A stretch of DNA of 64,000 nucleotides from Povalibacter uvarum. GTDB lineage: Bacteria > Pseudomonadota > Gammaproteobacteria > Steroidobacterales > Steroidobacteraceae. Made by a program: the position numbers and the translations under genes. Below the pieces are notes generated by a model. It had not been told where the DNA came from and searched no databases. It saw only the letters and a program-made list of their open reading frames with translations. The stretch covers positions 1,178,001-1,242,000 of the forward strand of contig NZ_JACHHZ010000001.1 in assembly GCF_014202975.1 (NCBI RefSeq), read 5' to 3'. Shown in pieces: positions 49,175 to 62,688 of the stretch. The stretch's first letter is position 1. Every line of letters starts with the position of its first letter.

Positions 49175-49951
49175 TCATTTGCCTTCGCGCTTTGCTTCGT
49201 CCCAGAGGCTGTCCATTTCCTCGAGCGTCGATTCCTTCGGGGTTTTCCCCTGCTCGTTCAGGCGCCGTTCAATATGGCGGAAGCGGCGCTCGAACTTGGC
49301 GTTCGTGAGTCGCAAGGCATTCTCGGGGTCGATCTTCAGGTATCTGCAGACGTTGACCAGGCAGAACAGGAGATCGCCGAGCTCCTGCTCGACTTCCTTC
49401 GGGTCCGCGCCTGTCGCGATCTCTTGTCGGAGCTCGCCGATTTCCTCCTGAACCTTGTCGATTGCGCCGGAAACGTCGGCCCATTCGAAACCCACCTGCG
49501 CGGCACGCTTGCCGAGCTTGTTCGCACGAGTAAGTGCGGGCAAGCCGACGGGGACGTCATCGAGAACGCTGTCATGCAAAGCCGCACGCTCACGCCGCTT
49601 CTGTTCTTCCCAGGCGATCGTCTGCTGCTCCGCGTCCGCGATCGTGGCCGTGCCGAACACGTGCGGGTGACGTCGCTCCATCTTGTCGCAGATCGCCGCG
49701 ACGACGTCATCGAATGCGAAGGCACCCTGCTCTTTCGCAAGCTGCGAATGAAAGGCGATCTGGAACAGCAGGTCGCCGAGTTCGTCACGCAACTGCGGCA
49801 GATTGTTGCGCTCGATCGCGTCGGCGACTTCGTATGCTTCTTCGATGGTATACGGCGCGATGGTGGAGAAATTCTGCTGCAGATCCCACGGACAGCCGCG
49901 CCGCGGATCCCGCAACCGGGCCATGATCTCGAGAAGACGCGTGATGGGCAT
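49175..49951 (-). CDS. mazG: Nucleoside triphosphate pyrophosphohydrolase MazG
   Basis: House-cleaning enzyme of 258 residues that hydrolyses (d)NTPs to monophosphates and lowers ppGpp in E. coli. It has two MazG folds: the first includes DPRRGCPWDLQQNFSTIAPY, the Mg-binding EEAYEVADAI (E-E-x2-E-x3-D) and RDELGDLLFQIAFHSQ; the second includes EQELGDLLFCLVNVCRYL. ATG 49951 starts MPITRLLEIMARL, the normal N-terminus. It follows the NUDIX gene by 36 bp on the same strand. Confidence 0.95.
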   Translation of the reverse strand: MPITRLLEIMARLRDPRRGCPWDLQQNFSTIAPYTIEEAYEVADAIERNNLPQLRDELGDLLFQIAFHSQLAKEQGAFAFDDVVAAICDKMERRHPHVFGTATIADAEQQTIAWEEQKRRERAALHDSVLDDVPVGLPALTRANKLGKRAAQVGFEWADVSGAIDKVQEEIGELRQEIATGADPKEVEQELGDLLFCLVNVCRYLKIDPENALRLTNAKFERRFRHIERRLNEQGKTPKESTLEEMDSLWDEAKREGK

Positions 49952-49987
49952 GGGATCGGTCCGTGTGAGTGAATGACGCGCGTTGGC

Positions 49988-50625
49988 TCACGCTTGCCGA
50001 AGCAGCCGGTAGAACGCCATCAGCATGCCCGCGGTCGCACCCCAGATGCGATGGCTGCCGAACGGGATGTCATAGACCTGGACGGAAGCATCACCGATCT
50101 TGCGTTCGCGCGAGAGATGATTCGCTTCGTCGAGCACATGCGACAGCGGTACTTCGAAGGCGGAATCGACTTCGCGCTGATCGAGCTTGAGCGCAAACCC
50201 CGGACGCACGAACCCGACGACCGGCGTCACCCAGAATCCCGTGAGAATGACGTGCGGCTCCATGTAGCCCACGACCTGAACGAAATCGCGGGACAGGCCG
50301 ATCTCTTCTTCCGTTTCGCGCAACGCTGTCGCGCCCGGGCCGTCGTCCGTGAGCTCGACCTTGCCGCCGGGAAAACTGATCTGGCCGGCATGATTCTTGA
50401 GCTGCGCCGATCGCTGCGTGAGCAGCACCGAAAGCCCTTCCTCGCGATCGATGATCGGCACAAGGACCGCCGCCGGGACCGGCGAGGCCGGATAGAACTG
50501 GCGCACGATCGAAGTCGCCTCGGGCGCCATGCCTCCGGGCAGCGCCGCGCTGAAATCCGTAGGGGGTCGAGAGCCTCTGAGCTTCTCCTCGATCAGACCC
50601 CGAAGCGCGATGCGATCCTGAGCGA

Positions 50626-50629
<4 letters not shown>
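49988..50629 (-). CDS. NUDIX hydrolase, CoA pyrophosphatase type (NudL-like)
   Basis: NUDIX enzyme of 213 residues likely to cleave CoA or its derivatives. The NUDIX box G-x5-E-x7-R-E-x2-E-E-x-G-L is seen in GGKVELTDDGPGATALRETE and continues EEIGL, near residue 95; the upstream stretch QRSAQLKNHAGQISFPGG matches the CoA pyrophosphatase (UPF0035) signature. I choose TTG 50629, overlapping the fumC stop as TTGA and preceded by GAGGG, because anything longer lies antisense-free but inside fumC. ATG alternatives would remove conserved sequence. Together with mazG it forms a nucleotide-cleaning pair. Confidence 0.87.
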
Positions 50630-53483
<2,854 letters not shown>

Positions 53484-53559
53484 CTTTCGCCCGGGTGCCC
53501 TTTCCGACCGTGGCATGCTAATGTGGAGCCGCGTCACAATTTGGTCGTAAGGGCGCGGA

Positions 53560-53565
53560 TATACT
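53560..53565 (+). promoter_or_regulatory. -10 element placed for a leaderless nudJ mRNA
   Basis: TATACT ends six bases before the nudJ ATG, the same geometry as at purB. No ribosome-binding site is present between them; the nearest purine-rich run is about 20 bases upstream. Confidence 0.5.
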
Positions 53566-53571
53566 CACAAA

Positions 53572-54093
53572 ATGTCTTTGAGACCCGACCTTACCGTCGC
53601 TGCGGTCATCGAACACGATGGCCAGTTCCTGCTCGTCGAAGAACGGGTGGGCAATGCCATGGTGTTCAACCAGCCTGCCGGCCATGTCGAGCGCGGTGAA
53701 GAGCTCATCGCCGCCGTGATTCGCGAAACGCTGGAAGAGACCGCCTGGACTTTCCGTCCGGACGCACTCACCGGCATCTACCTCTGGGACCAGCCGGAAA
53801 AGCAGCGCAGCTTCCTGCGCTTCACGTTCTGCGGCCAGGTGACCAGCCACGACCCGCATCGCCGCCTCGATCGCGGCATCGAGCGTGCGTTGTGGATGAG
53901 CCGCGCACAGATCGTGATGCGCTCGTCCCGCCTTCGCAGCCCCATGGTGCTGCGATGTATCGACGACTATCTCGAAGGCCGTCGCTATCCGATGGAAGTC
54001 GTGCAACACATGCTTCGGACGATTACCACGGGCGGCGTGGATGATCGCCGTGCCCGTGGCGACGAGCTGCCGATCATCGACCGTCTTTCGTAA
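53572..54093 (+). CDS. nudJ: NUDIX phosphatase NudJ
   Basis: NUDIX hydrolase of 173 residues that releases phosphate from nucleoside di- and triphosphates and acts on HMP-PP, a thiamine precursor. The N-terminus RPDLTVAAVIEHDGQFLLVE and FNQPAGHVERGEELIAAVIR (start of the NUDIX box, continued by ETLEETAWTF) match NudJ of E. coli, although the box's final Gly is replaced by Ala. It lies between purB and mnmA on the same strand, as neighbours of nudJ do in many gammaproteobacteria. The start has no ribosome-binding site but a -10 element six bases upstream. Confidence 0.92.
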   Translation: MSLRPDLTVAAVIEHDGQFLLVEERVGNAMVFNQPAGHVERGEELIAAVIRETLEETAWTFRPDALTGIYLWDQPEKQRSFLRFTFCGQVTSHDPHRRLDRGIERALWMSRAQIVMRSSRLRSPMVLRCIDDYLEGRRYPMEVVQHMLRTITTGGVDDRRARGDELPIIDRLS

Positions 54094-54143
54094 GTTCCGC
54101 TGCTGCGGCATCCTGCCGTGGCGTTCCCTTCCTTCCGTAGTCC

Positions 54144-55277
54144 ATGGCCTCTCCTCTCGTCATCGTCGGCATGTCTGGCGGCGTCGACTCTTCAGTCGCT
54201 GCCTGGTCGCTCCTGCAGCAGGGATACGAGGTGCAGGGGCTCTTCATGAGCAACTGGGACGAGGATGAGGACGGATACTGCACCGCTGCACAGGACTACC
54301 AGGATGCTCGCAGCGTCTGCGAGAGCATCGGCATTCCGCTGCACAAGGTCAGCTTCGCGGGCGAGTATCGCGAGCGCGTCTTCGCGTACTTCCTCGATGA
54401 ATATCGCGCGGGCCGCACACCGAATCCCGATGTGCTCTGCAATCGCGAGATCAAGTTCGGCGTCTGCTTCGACTACGCGCGACGGCTCGGGGCCGAATGG
54501 GTTGCGACAGGCCACTACGCACGCGTCACGCATGGCGATCGACCTCGGCTGTTGAAAGCGGTCGACGGCGAGAAGGACCAGAGCTACTTCCTCCATGCGA
54601 TGCCGGCGTCGGCGCTGTCGCGCACGCTCTTTCCGATCGGCGATCGACACAAAGACGAGATCCGTCGGATCGCGCGTGATCTGACGCTGCCGGTGTTCGA
54701 CAAGAAGGACAGCACCGGCATCTGCTTCATCGGCGAGCGTCCGTTCGCGGAGTTCCTGTCGCACTACTTGCCCGCTCAGCCAGGCGATATCGAGACGCCG
54801 CAGGGCGAGAAACTCGGGCGCCACCAGGGACTGATGTTCTACACGCTCGGACAGCGCCAGGGCCTGCGCATTGGGGGAAAAGCTGATGCCACGGAAGCGC
54901 CCTGGTACGTCGCGCGCAAAGATCTCGCACGTAATGTGCTGATTGCCGTCCAGGGACATGACCATGAGGCGCTGCTGAGCGATTCACTCATCGCATCGCA
55001 GCTGACCTGGGTGGCCGGCGCACCGCCGGCTCAGCAGTTCGAATGCACAGCGAAGGTGCGTTATCGGCAGCCTGATCAGCCGTGCGCCGTCTCGGTTCGC
55101 CCCGACGGCAGCGTCGAGGTGCGATTCACCACGCCCCAGAGGGCCGTTACGCCCGGCCAGTACGCCGTTTTCTACGCCGGCGAGGAGTGCCTGGGCGGCG
55201 GAGTCATCGAGTCGATCCAGCGCGAATCCGGCACCGAATCGACGTCGCGCGACAAGACTGATTTGGCTGCGTATTGA
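54144..55277 (+). CDS. mnmA: tRNA-specific 2-thiouridylase MnmA
   Basis: Enzyme of 377 residues that thiolates U34 of Lys, Glu and Gln tRNAs. The PP-loop is [13 protein letters not shown] (about 9-21). [13 protein letters not shown] near residue 92-104 carries the first catalytic Cys and [13 protein letters not shown] near 190 the persulfide Cys; DQSYFLHAM is a further ATP-site element. Length is normal. It follows nudJ by 50 bp. Confidence 0.96.
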   Translation: MASPLVIVGMSGGVDSSVAAWSLLQQGYEVQGLFMSNWDEDEDGYCTAAQDYQDARSVCESIGIPLHKVSFAGEYRERVFAYFLDEYRAGRTPNPDVLCNREIKFGVCFDYARRLGAEWVATGHYARVTHGDRPRLLKAVDGEKDQSYFLHAMPASALSRTLFPIGDRHKDEIRRIARDLTLPVFDKKDSTGICFIGERPFAEFLSHYLPAQPGDIETPQGEKLGRHQGLMFYTLGQRQGLRIGGKADATEAPWYVARKDLARNVLIAVQGHDHEALLSDSLIASQLTWVAGAPPAQQFECTAKVRYRQPDQPCAVSVRPDGSVEVRFTTPQRAVTPGQYAVFYAGEECLGGGVIESIQRESGTESTSRDKTDLAAY

Positions 55278-55380
55278 CTGTCCTTGCGGGTCAGACGAGG
55301 CCCATCGGGTTGCCAGACTTTCTCGATATTGCAACGCGCATTTCGATGCGGCCGGAGATCTCCTTTGCCCTTGTAGCCGC

Positions 55381-55386
55381 TATAAT
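55381..55386 (+). promoter_or_regulatory. -10 box upstream of acnA
   Basis: A perfect TATAAT lies 65 bp before the aconitase start. The -35 region at 17-18 bases is not consensus (a TTGCCC occurs with a spacer of only 10), so an activator may be involved. Confidence 0.45.
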
Positions 55387-55451
55387 CCGCCGCGATTTAA
55401 ACGGGGGCCCCAATCACTTCGGCACCCGCCCTTTTTCCTCCCGGAGGACGC

Positions 55452-58145
<2,694 letters not shown>

Positions 58146-58176
58146 TCCGCACAACGGAAAAGGCCAGCGACGATCG

Positions 58177-58209
58177 AAAAGGGGGAGCTCTGCTCCCCCT
58201 TTTCTTTTG
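58177..58209 (+). terminator. Intrinsic terminator after acnA
   Basis: AAAAGGGGGAGC-TCT-GCTCCCCCTTTT, a perfect 12-bp stem with a 3-base loop, followed by CTTTTG. The strongest terminator in the window. Confidence 0.92.
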
Positions 58210-58301
58210 TATCCCTGTCGCCATTCGCCGAAGGCCCCGCCATTGAACGGCGCATGACGGCCAGCCGATAATCGCCGTCCAGGTTCTTTCCGGAGTTCGC
58301 C

Positions 58302-59078
58302 ATGACCGAGCACATCCGCGTCACCGTCGAAGATCGCGTCATGCGAATTGCGTTCAATCGCCCAGAGAAAAAGAACGCGATCACCAACGCGATGTATGTG
58401 GCCATGGGCGAAGCGCTGACTCGTGCCGAGAGCGATCCGCAGATCCGTGCCGTCCTGTTCGAGGCCGAAGGCGACGCCTTCACCGCAGGCAACGATCTCG
58501 CCGATTTTGCCGCTGTTGCAGCCGGCAAGATGGCGCGCAGCGAAATGAAGGCACACGTATTTCTCGAAGCACTCGCGCGCGGCCAGAAACCATACGTTGC
58601 CGCGGTGCAGGGCTTCGCGGTTGGCGTCGGCGTCACGATGCTCATGCATTGCGATCTCGTCTACATCGCTGACGACGCGAAGCTGACGACTCCCTTCGTC
58701 AATCTCGCGCTCGTTCCCGAAGCAGCATCGAGCTGGCTCATCCCGGCCCGCATCGGACATGCCCGGGCGTTTGCCATGTTCGCGCTCGGTGAACCTGTCG
58801 ACGGTCGCACCGCGGCTTCGATCGGAATCGCCAACGCTTCACTACCCGTCAGCGAGGTGCGCGCGAAAGCGTGGGCCGCCGCGCAGGCTCTGGCTTCACG
58901 GCCCCTGGGCGCAGTGCAGGCGACGAAGAAGCTCATGCGTGACGCTGCGGCGATCTCCGCAGTCATGAGCCGCGAAGGCGAAATCTTCGGTCAGCGACTG
59001 CAGACGGCGGAAGCTGCTGAAGCGTTCCGCGCTTTTGCCGAACGTCGCGCACCGGACTTCTCCAAGGTTTCAGGCTGA
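58302..59078 (+). CDS. Enoyl-CoA hydratase/isomerase family protein, ECI2-like isomerase
   Basis: Crotonase-fold protein of 258 residues. AGNDLADFAAV and GFAVGVGVTMLMHCD form the oxyanion hole. The two glutamates of enoyl-CoA hydratase are replaced (Thr and Phe at the aligned positions), while TPFVNLALVPEAASSWL matches the catalytic-Glu region of eukaryotic ECI2-type delta3,delta2-enoyl-CoA isomerases (PE-x-x-SS). It would therefore shift double bonds in unsaturated acyl-CoAs during beta-oxidation rather than hydrate them. ATG 58302 has CGGAG upstream. The hot-dog dehydratase follows 31 bp later, likely in one operon. Confidence 0.87.
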   Translation: MTEHIRVTVEDRVMRIAFNRPEKKNAITNAMYVAMGEALTRAESDPQIRAVLFEAEGDAFTAGNDLADFAAVAAGKMARSEMKAHVFLEALARGQKPYVAAVQGFAVGVGVTMLMHCDLVYIADDAKLTTPFVNLALVPEAASSWLIPARIGHARAFAMFALGEPVDGRTAASIGIANASLPVSEVRAKAWAAAQALASRPLGAVQATKKLMRDAAAISAVMSREGEIFGQRLQTAEAAEAFRAFAERRAPDFSKVSG

Positions 59079-59109
59079 CCAACCCAGGCGATCAGGGACG
59101 ATCACGATC

Positions 59110-60057
59110 ATGCAAACACCATTCGCTACCCCACTGCAGGACAACGGCGATCTCCTGGTCGGACCGCTCAGAGGGCCGCGCCAGATGCTCGCGGCACAGC
59201 AGTACGACAATCACACGTCGATTCACGACGATGCGACCGCGCAGAAGCTCGGCTTCAAAGGCGGGACCATCGAAGGCCCGACGCACTTCAGCCAGTTCGT
59301 TCCGCTGTGCGTTGCGACGTGGGGCGTTCGCTGGCTCGAACAGGGCTGCCTGTCAGCGCACTACCGCAATCCCTGCTTCGAGGGCGAGCAGGTCCGCGCG
59401 TTCCTTGCGAAACCAAAGGATGGCGCCACACAGACGACGATCTGGATGCAGCGCGAGGACGGCACGGAGATTCTGCGCGGCACGGCATCCGTCGGTGAGA
59501 GCAATCCGCCGTCGGCGCTGGAGCAGCGTATCTCTCAGCTCGAACCACCGGAGAAGCTCGTCATCCTGCGCGACGTGCGCGTCGGCATGCGAACAGCCCG
59601 CCAGCGAGTCCGCATGGGATTCGATCAGCACATGGGCGATCTCTATCCGTTCACGCTCGCCGACAAGCTCAGGGTCATCACGGAAACTTCCCCGTGGTAC
59701 ACCGCGGACGGAGCAACAGCTTCGCCGTGGAAGAAGCCAGTCATTCCCGTCGAGATGATCAGCGTGCTGTTGAACCACGCTCGCGACACGAAGCCCTTCC
59801 CCGTCCATGGCCCCGTTGTCGGGCTCTTCGCCGATCAGGAAATCCGCCTCATCAAGGGACCTCTGTTCGTCGGCGAAGAGTACGAGATCGACCGCGAGGT
59901 CGTGGCCCTGAGCGGCAGCCGGCGAACGGAGAGCATGTGGATTCGCACGCGCGTCATGCGTCCGGGAACAGATGAGGTCGTCGCAGCGATGCTGCTGAAC
60001 TCGGCGTCACTGAAGGATTCGTACGCGAACTACGCCGCGGATCTGGCGCGGCTCTGA
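59110..60057 (+). CDS. Hot-dog fold (MaoC-like) dehydratase family protein
   Basis: Protein of 315 residues with two hot-dog-like halves. The N-terminal half includes YDNHTSIHDDATAQKLGFKG and TIEGPTHFSQFVPL, where D-x-H / G-P-T-H replaces the typical hydratase motif; the C-terminal half includes PFPVHGPVVGLFADQEIRL. It is related to acyl-CoA hydratases or thioesterases but lacks the full D-x-N-P-x-H motif, so activity is uncertain. ATG 59110 is the first methionine after the isomerase stop; a longer frame begins inside that gene. Its partner gene suggests lipid or aromatic acyl-CoA metabolism. Confidence 0.78.
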   Translation: MQTPFATPLQDNGDLLVGPLRGPRQMLAAQQYDNHTSIHDDATAQKLGFKGGTIEGPTHFSQFVPLCVATWGVRWLEQGCLSAHYRNPCFEGEQVRAFLAKPKDGATQTTIWMQREDGTEILRGTASVGESNPPSALEQRISQLEPPEKLVILRDVRVGMRTARQRVRMGFDQHMGDLYPFTLADKLRVITETSPWYTADGATASPWKKPVIPVEMISVLLNHARDTKPFPVHGPVVGLFADQEIRLIKGPLFVGEEYEIDREVVALSGSRRTESMWIRTRVMRPGTDEVVAAMLLNSASLKDSYANYAADLARL

Positions 60058-60063
60058 GCCCCT

Positions 60064-60130
60064 GTCATTCCCGCGAAAGCGGGAATCCATCCGGATATGA
60101 GGCATGGATTCCCGCTTTCGCGGGAATGAC
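60064..60130. repeat. REP doublet (two inverted 27-bp units)
   Basis: Unit one (60064-60090) starts GTCATTCCCGC, has the loop GAAA, and ends GCGGGAATCCAT. Unit two (60104-60130) is its exact inverse. Each unit is an 8-bp stem with a GAAA or TTTC tetraloop, and a 13-bp spacer lies between. The two units can also pair with each other into one long stem. It fills the gap between the hot-dog gene and the converging hypothetical gene. Similar elements are common in proteobacteria as BIMEs. Confidence 0.92.
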
Positions 60131-60165
60131 GAAGGCTACGCTCGCGGGAAGACGGACACTACGCT

Positions 60166-60513
60166 TCAGCGTCCCTGCCGCTTCATCGGCGGCCGGCCCG
60201 TGCTCTTGGTGTTCTTCCCGAAGCGTGCCTGCTGCTGGATCCGCTTCATCAACTGCAGATGCTGAGGCGGCGGCAACTCCGGCTCGTCCTCGACACTCCA
60301 CTGTTCCTTGAACGCGCGCATCGCCTCTTCCTGAACTCCGGCATGCCGGCTGGACAGCATCAGGGACGACGGAGCGCACACGCGAGCGCGGATCAGACCG
60401 AGGTCTTCAGCGGCATGGAAGAGGCTCGGATACCAGCTCTGCCAGGTCGGCAGCAGCTGCTCCACCTGCTCACGCAGGCTCTGCCGCTGTGGAATGTCCG
60501 CAACCGTGTTCAT
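60166..60513 (-). CDS. Small protein of unknown function
   Basis: A 115-residue protein I do not recognise. It begins MNTVADIPQRQSLREQVEQLLPTW and is largely helical: PTWQSWYPSLFHAAEDLGLI, then a short Ser/His patch and EEAMRAFKEQWSVEDEPELPPPQHLQLM. The C-terminus is basic (FGKNTKSTGRPPMKRQGR), which may bind nucleic acid. No signal or membrane segment is seen. ATG 60513 is chosen over the adjacent GTG 60516; no good ribosome-binding site is present. Codon use resembles its neighbours, so I regard it as real. Confidence 0.6.
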   Translation of the reverse strand: MNTVADIPQRQSLREQVEQLLPTWQSWYPSLFHAAEDLGLIRARVCAPSSLMLSSRHAGVQEEAMRAFKEQWSVEDEPELPPPQHLQLMKRIQQQARFGKNTKSTGRPPMKRQGR

Positions 60514-60649
60514 CACTTAGTTGTACCACGGACTTTGTTGCGGGTTGAACCCATGAAAACCCGAATTTTCGCCCCGACCGCGGCTGCAGTGGAGCACCGC
60601 GTCACACATTGGTATCGTGCCGATGACCCCATCGGCACCTGGAGGCCGC

Positions 60650-61516
60650 ATGACATCGGCTGCTCGCGCACCTACGCAGGGAACGTGCCTTTGCGGCGCC
60701 GTTCGCTACGAAATCGACGGCCCCTTCACAATGGTGGTGCATTGCCATTGTTCAATGTGCCGCAAGCATCACGGCGGATCGTTCGCCACCTTTGCCGCCG
60801 CGCCGCTGATGGGATTTCGCTGGATCAGCGGAGCCGACCACATCACCGTGCATGAGTCATCCGAGAAAGGCCGGCGATATTCCTGCAAGACCTGCGGCTC
60901 CGTCACACCGATGGTGATGAAAGAGCTCGATCAGGTAATCGTCCCCGCCGGCAATCTCGAAGGAAGTCCCGACATCCAGCCATCCGCTCATTGGTTCGTG
61001 ACGTCGAAGGCGCCCTGGCACACGATCACGGACTCGTTGCCCCAGCACGAAGAGTATCCGGAAGAGTTCGGTATCACAGGCGTGACGCGCACACCTGTCG
61101 AACCCAGGCCGGGAATAGTCGCGGGCAGCTGCCTGTGCGGCGATGTGGCCTACGAAGTGTCGGGTCCCTTCCTGCGCATGGTGAACTGTCATTGCACACG
61201 CTGCCGGCGCGGACGAAGCAGCGCACACGCGACGAACCTCGTGTGCAAGATCGACCATCTGCGGCTTGTGCGTGGCGAAGGCAACGTCGTGCGCTACAAA
61301 GTTCCGGACGCGCGATTTTTCACCGTCGGCTTCTGCCGCCGCTGCGGAGGAGCCGCACCTCATGTCTCAGCAGAACGGGGTATCGCCCTCATCCCCGCCG
61401 GTTCGCTGGACTGCGATCCTGGCCTACGCCCGCAAGCTCACATCTTCGTGAAGTCAGGCGCGAACTGGTTCCGCATCACCGACGACCTGCCTCAGTTCGC
61501 GGAGGCGATGCCCTGA
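60650..61516 (+). CDS. Tandem GFA-domain (CENP-V fold) zinc protein
   Basis: A 288-residue protein holding two GFA domains, whereas most family members have one. Domain one has Cys13-x-Cys15, Cys32-x-Cys34-x2-Cys37 and Cys79-x2-Cys82; domain two repeats this with Cys161-x-Cys163, Cys180-x-Cys182-x2-Cys185 and Cys229-x2-Cys232. The motifs GTCLCGAVRYEI and GSCLCGDVAYEV start the two copies. Each should bind two zinc ions. The type enzyme adducts glutathione and formaldehyde, but many homologues lack that activity. ATG 60650 has GGAGG four bases upstream. Confidence 0.88.
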   Translation: MTSAARAPTQGTCLCGAVRYEIDGPFTMVVHCHCSMCRKHHGGSFATFAAAPLMGFRWISGADHITVHESSEKGRRYSCKTCGSVTPMVMKELDQVIVPAGNLEGSPDIQPSAHWFVTSKAPWHTITDSLPQHEEYPEEFGITGVTRTPVEPRPGIVAGSCLCGDVAYEVSGPFLRMVNCHCTRCRRGRSSAHATNLVCKIDHLRLVRGEGNVVRYKVPDARFFTVGFCRRCGGAAPHVSAERGIALIPAGSLDCDPGLRPQAHIFVKSGANWFRITDDLPQFAEAMP

Positions 61517-61535
61517 CAGTGAGCCGCCACGACGA

Positions 61536-62093
61536 TCATCGGCCCAGCAGTTGTTCGAGAACATCCGCGGCGGGCCTGCCGAATCGCCGTGCGAGTCGCC
61601 TCACCAGATCGATGTTGACGGGCACCGTCGCGCTCCTGAGCGCATAACGCGCATCGGCGACATCCTGGGGTCCTCCAGCGAAGCACTTCATGGCAATGAA
61701 GTCTTCGAGGCCGATCACGCGAACCGAGCTGCCTGCAAACGGTACGTCGATGGAGCGCGCAAAGGCTTGCTTGTCCAGGCCGCGAAGCCCGGCAAGCAGA
61801 TCCACCCGGTTACGGTGCCGATCGCTCAGTGCAAGCAAAGCCGGAATAGGATCGTCCGCGTCCCCACGGCGCAGATCGGTGTCGAATCCCGCCTTCCTGA
61901 ACACGCGTTCCAGCTGAGCAAGCTTCCCTATGCTGACGGCGATGAGGGCATCGGCGTCCAGCGTTGCGCGGACTGAACCGTGCACCGCTGCTGCCATGGC
62001 ACCCACGACGGCGTATTCGATTTCCTGCTCGACCAGTACGACCGCAACGTCCATGAGGAGCAGCGGCGATTGGCCGGGCCCGTCAGCTTTCAT
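61536..62093 (-). CDS. Nucleotidyltransferase-fold protein, candidate toxin of a TA pair
   Basis: A 185-residue protein with a minimal nucleotidyltransferase core: YAVVGAMAAAVHGSVRATLDADALIAVS at about 27-54, read in two pieces as VVGAMAAAVHGS and RATLDADAL, gives the G-[GA]-x-A-x4-HG-x-x-R-x-T-x-D-x-D pattern of AbiEii-like and DUF6036-type proteins, with Asp46 and Asp48 as metal ligands. LEDFIAMKCFAGGPQDVADA is the usual downstream K-x-x-A-x-R-x-KD-like block, here GGPQD. Its start overlaps the stop of the HTH gene by ATGA. By family analogy it could modify tRNA or another target as a toxin; this is inference. Confidence 0.75.
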   Translation of the reverse strand: MKADGPGQSPLLLMDVAVVLVEQEIEYAVVGAMAAAVHGSVRATLDADALIAVSIGKLAQLERVFRKAGFDTDLRRGDADDPIPALLALSDRHRNRVDLLAGLRGLDKQAFARSIDVPFAGSSVRVIGLEDFIAMKCFAGGPQDVADARYALRSATVPVNIDLVRRLARRFGRPAADVLEQLLGR

Positions 62094-62524
62094 GAGGATC
62101 GTTTACCAGCGCGATGCAGCGCGCCGACAAGCTGACTGTGCTTCAAATGAGCGTTCAGACGCTCCTCTGGTGTCATCTGCCGCGCGCTCTCGAGCAATGC
62201 ATCGCGCGCCTCGTCAGCAAGCCTGGAGCGAGAACTCGTGCGTGTACTCTCGACATTACCCACGAACGCTCCCGCCTCCTCAGGCGCCTCTCCGATCTGC
62301 AGCGTCATCGGCAAACCCGCTCGAACTGCAACGCGAATCAGCAGCTCGAGTGACACACCGGCCACCCGGCCATTCAAGATCTTGCTCAGCGTTGGCTGGG
62401 GAATACGCAACCGTTTCGCAGCCACAGTCTGATTGAGCTGCTGCCTGCCCAGATGGCGTGCGAGCTGCAACGCCACATCGGTACGCAGCGCGTGGACGGT
62501 CTTGATGTCGGTTTGAGCCGTCAT
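62090..62524 (-). CDS. XRE-type HTH protein, candidate antitoxin/autoregulator
   Basis: DNA-binding protein of 144 residues. The helix-turn-helix is at about 30-55 (QLNQTVAAKRLRIPQPTLSK then ILNGRVAGVSLELL), of the HigA/MqsA-like XRE group in which the antitoxin also has RAGLPMTL. After a Ser/Arg-rich linker, MTPEERLNAHLKHSQLVGAL forms a C-terminal helix that could bind the partner. It precedes and overlaps the nucleotidyltransferase gene, the usual antitoxin-first order. An inverted repeat covers its own start codon. Confidence 0.8.
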   Translation of the reverse strand: MTAQTDIKTVHALRTDVALQLARHLGRQQLNQTVAAKRLRIPQPTLSKILNGRVAGVSLELLIRVAVRAGLPMTLQIGEAPEEAGAFVGNVESTRTSSRSRLADEARDALLESARQMTPEERLNAHLKHSQLVGALHRAGKRSS

Positions 62525-62538
62525 AGTATATTAACTAT
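62523..62538 (-). promoter_or_regulatory. Operator-like palindrome at the start of the HTH gene
   Basis: ATAGT-ATATTA-ACTAT overlaps the HTH start codon and an AT-rich stretch containing TATAGT, a good -10 nine bases before the ATG. Binding by the HTH protein would block both transcription and translation initiation of its own operon. Confidence 0.45.
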
Positions 62539-62688
62539 AACCTTATCGAATTACATATGAAAGCATCATCGACGAATCGGCCCAACCCATTGATTCCCGT
62601 AGCCTCAACCGCGCTCTGCGCACGCGTGTACAAGTCATGCGTCCATCGGCTTGCGACTATCGCCTCGACTCGATCATCGGAGCGCGAT

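Noticed and set aside
62557..62688. N-terminal extension of the alpha/beta hydrolase
   Set aside because: The extension lacks conservation and would bury the clear signal peptide that begins at ATG 62689.
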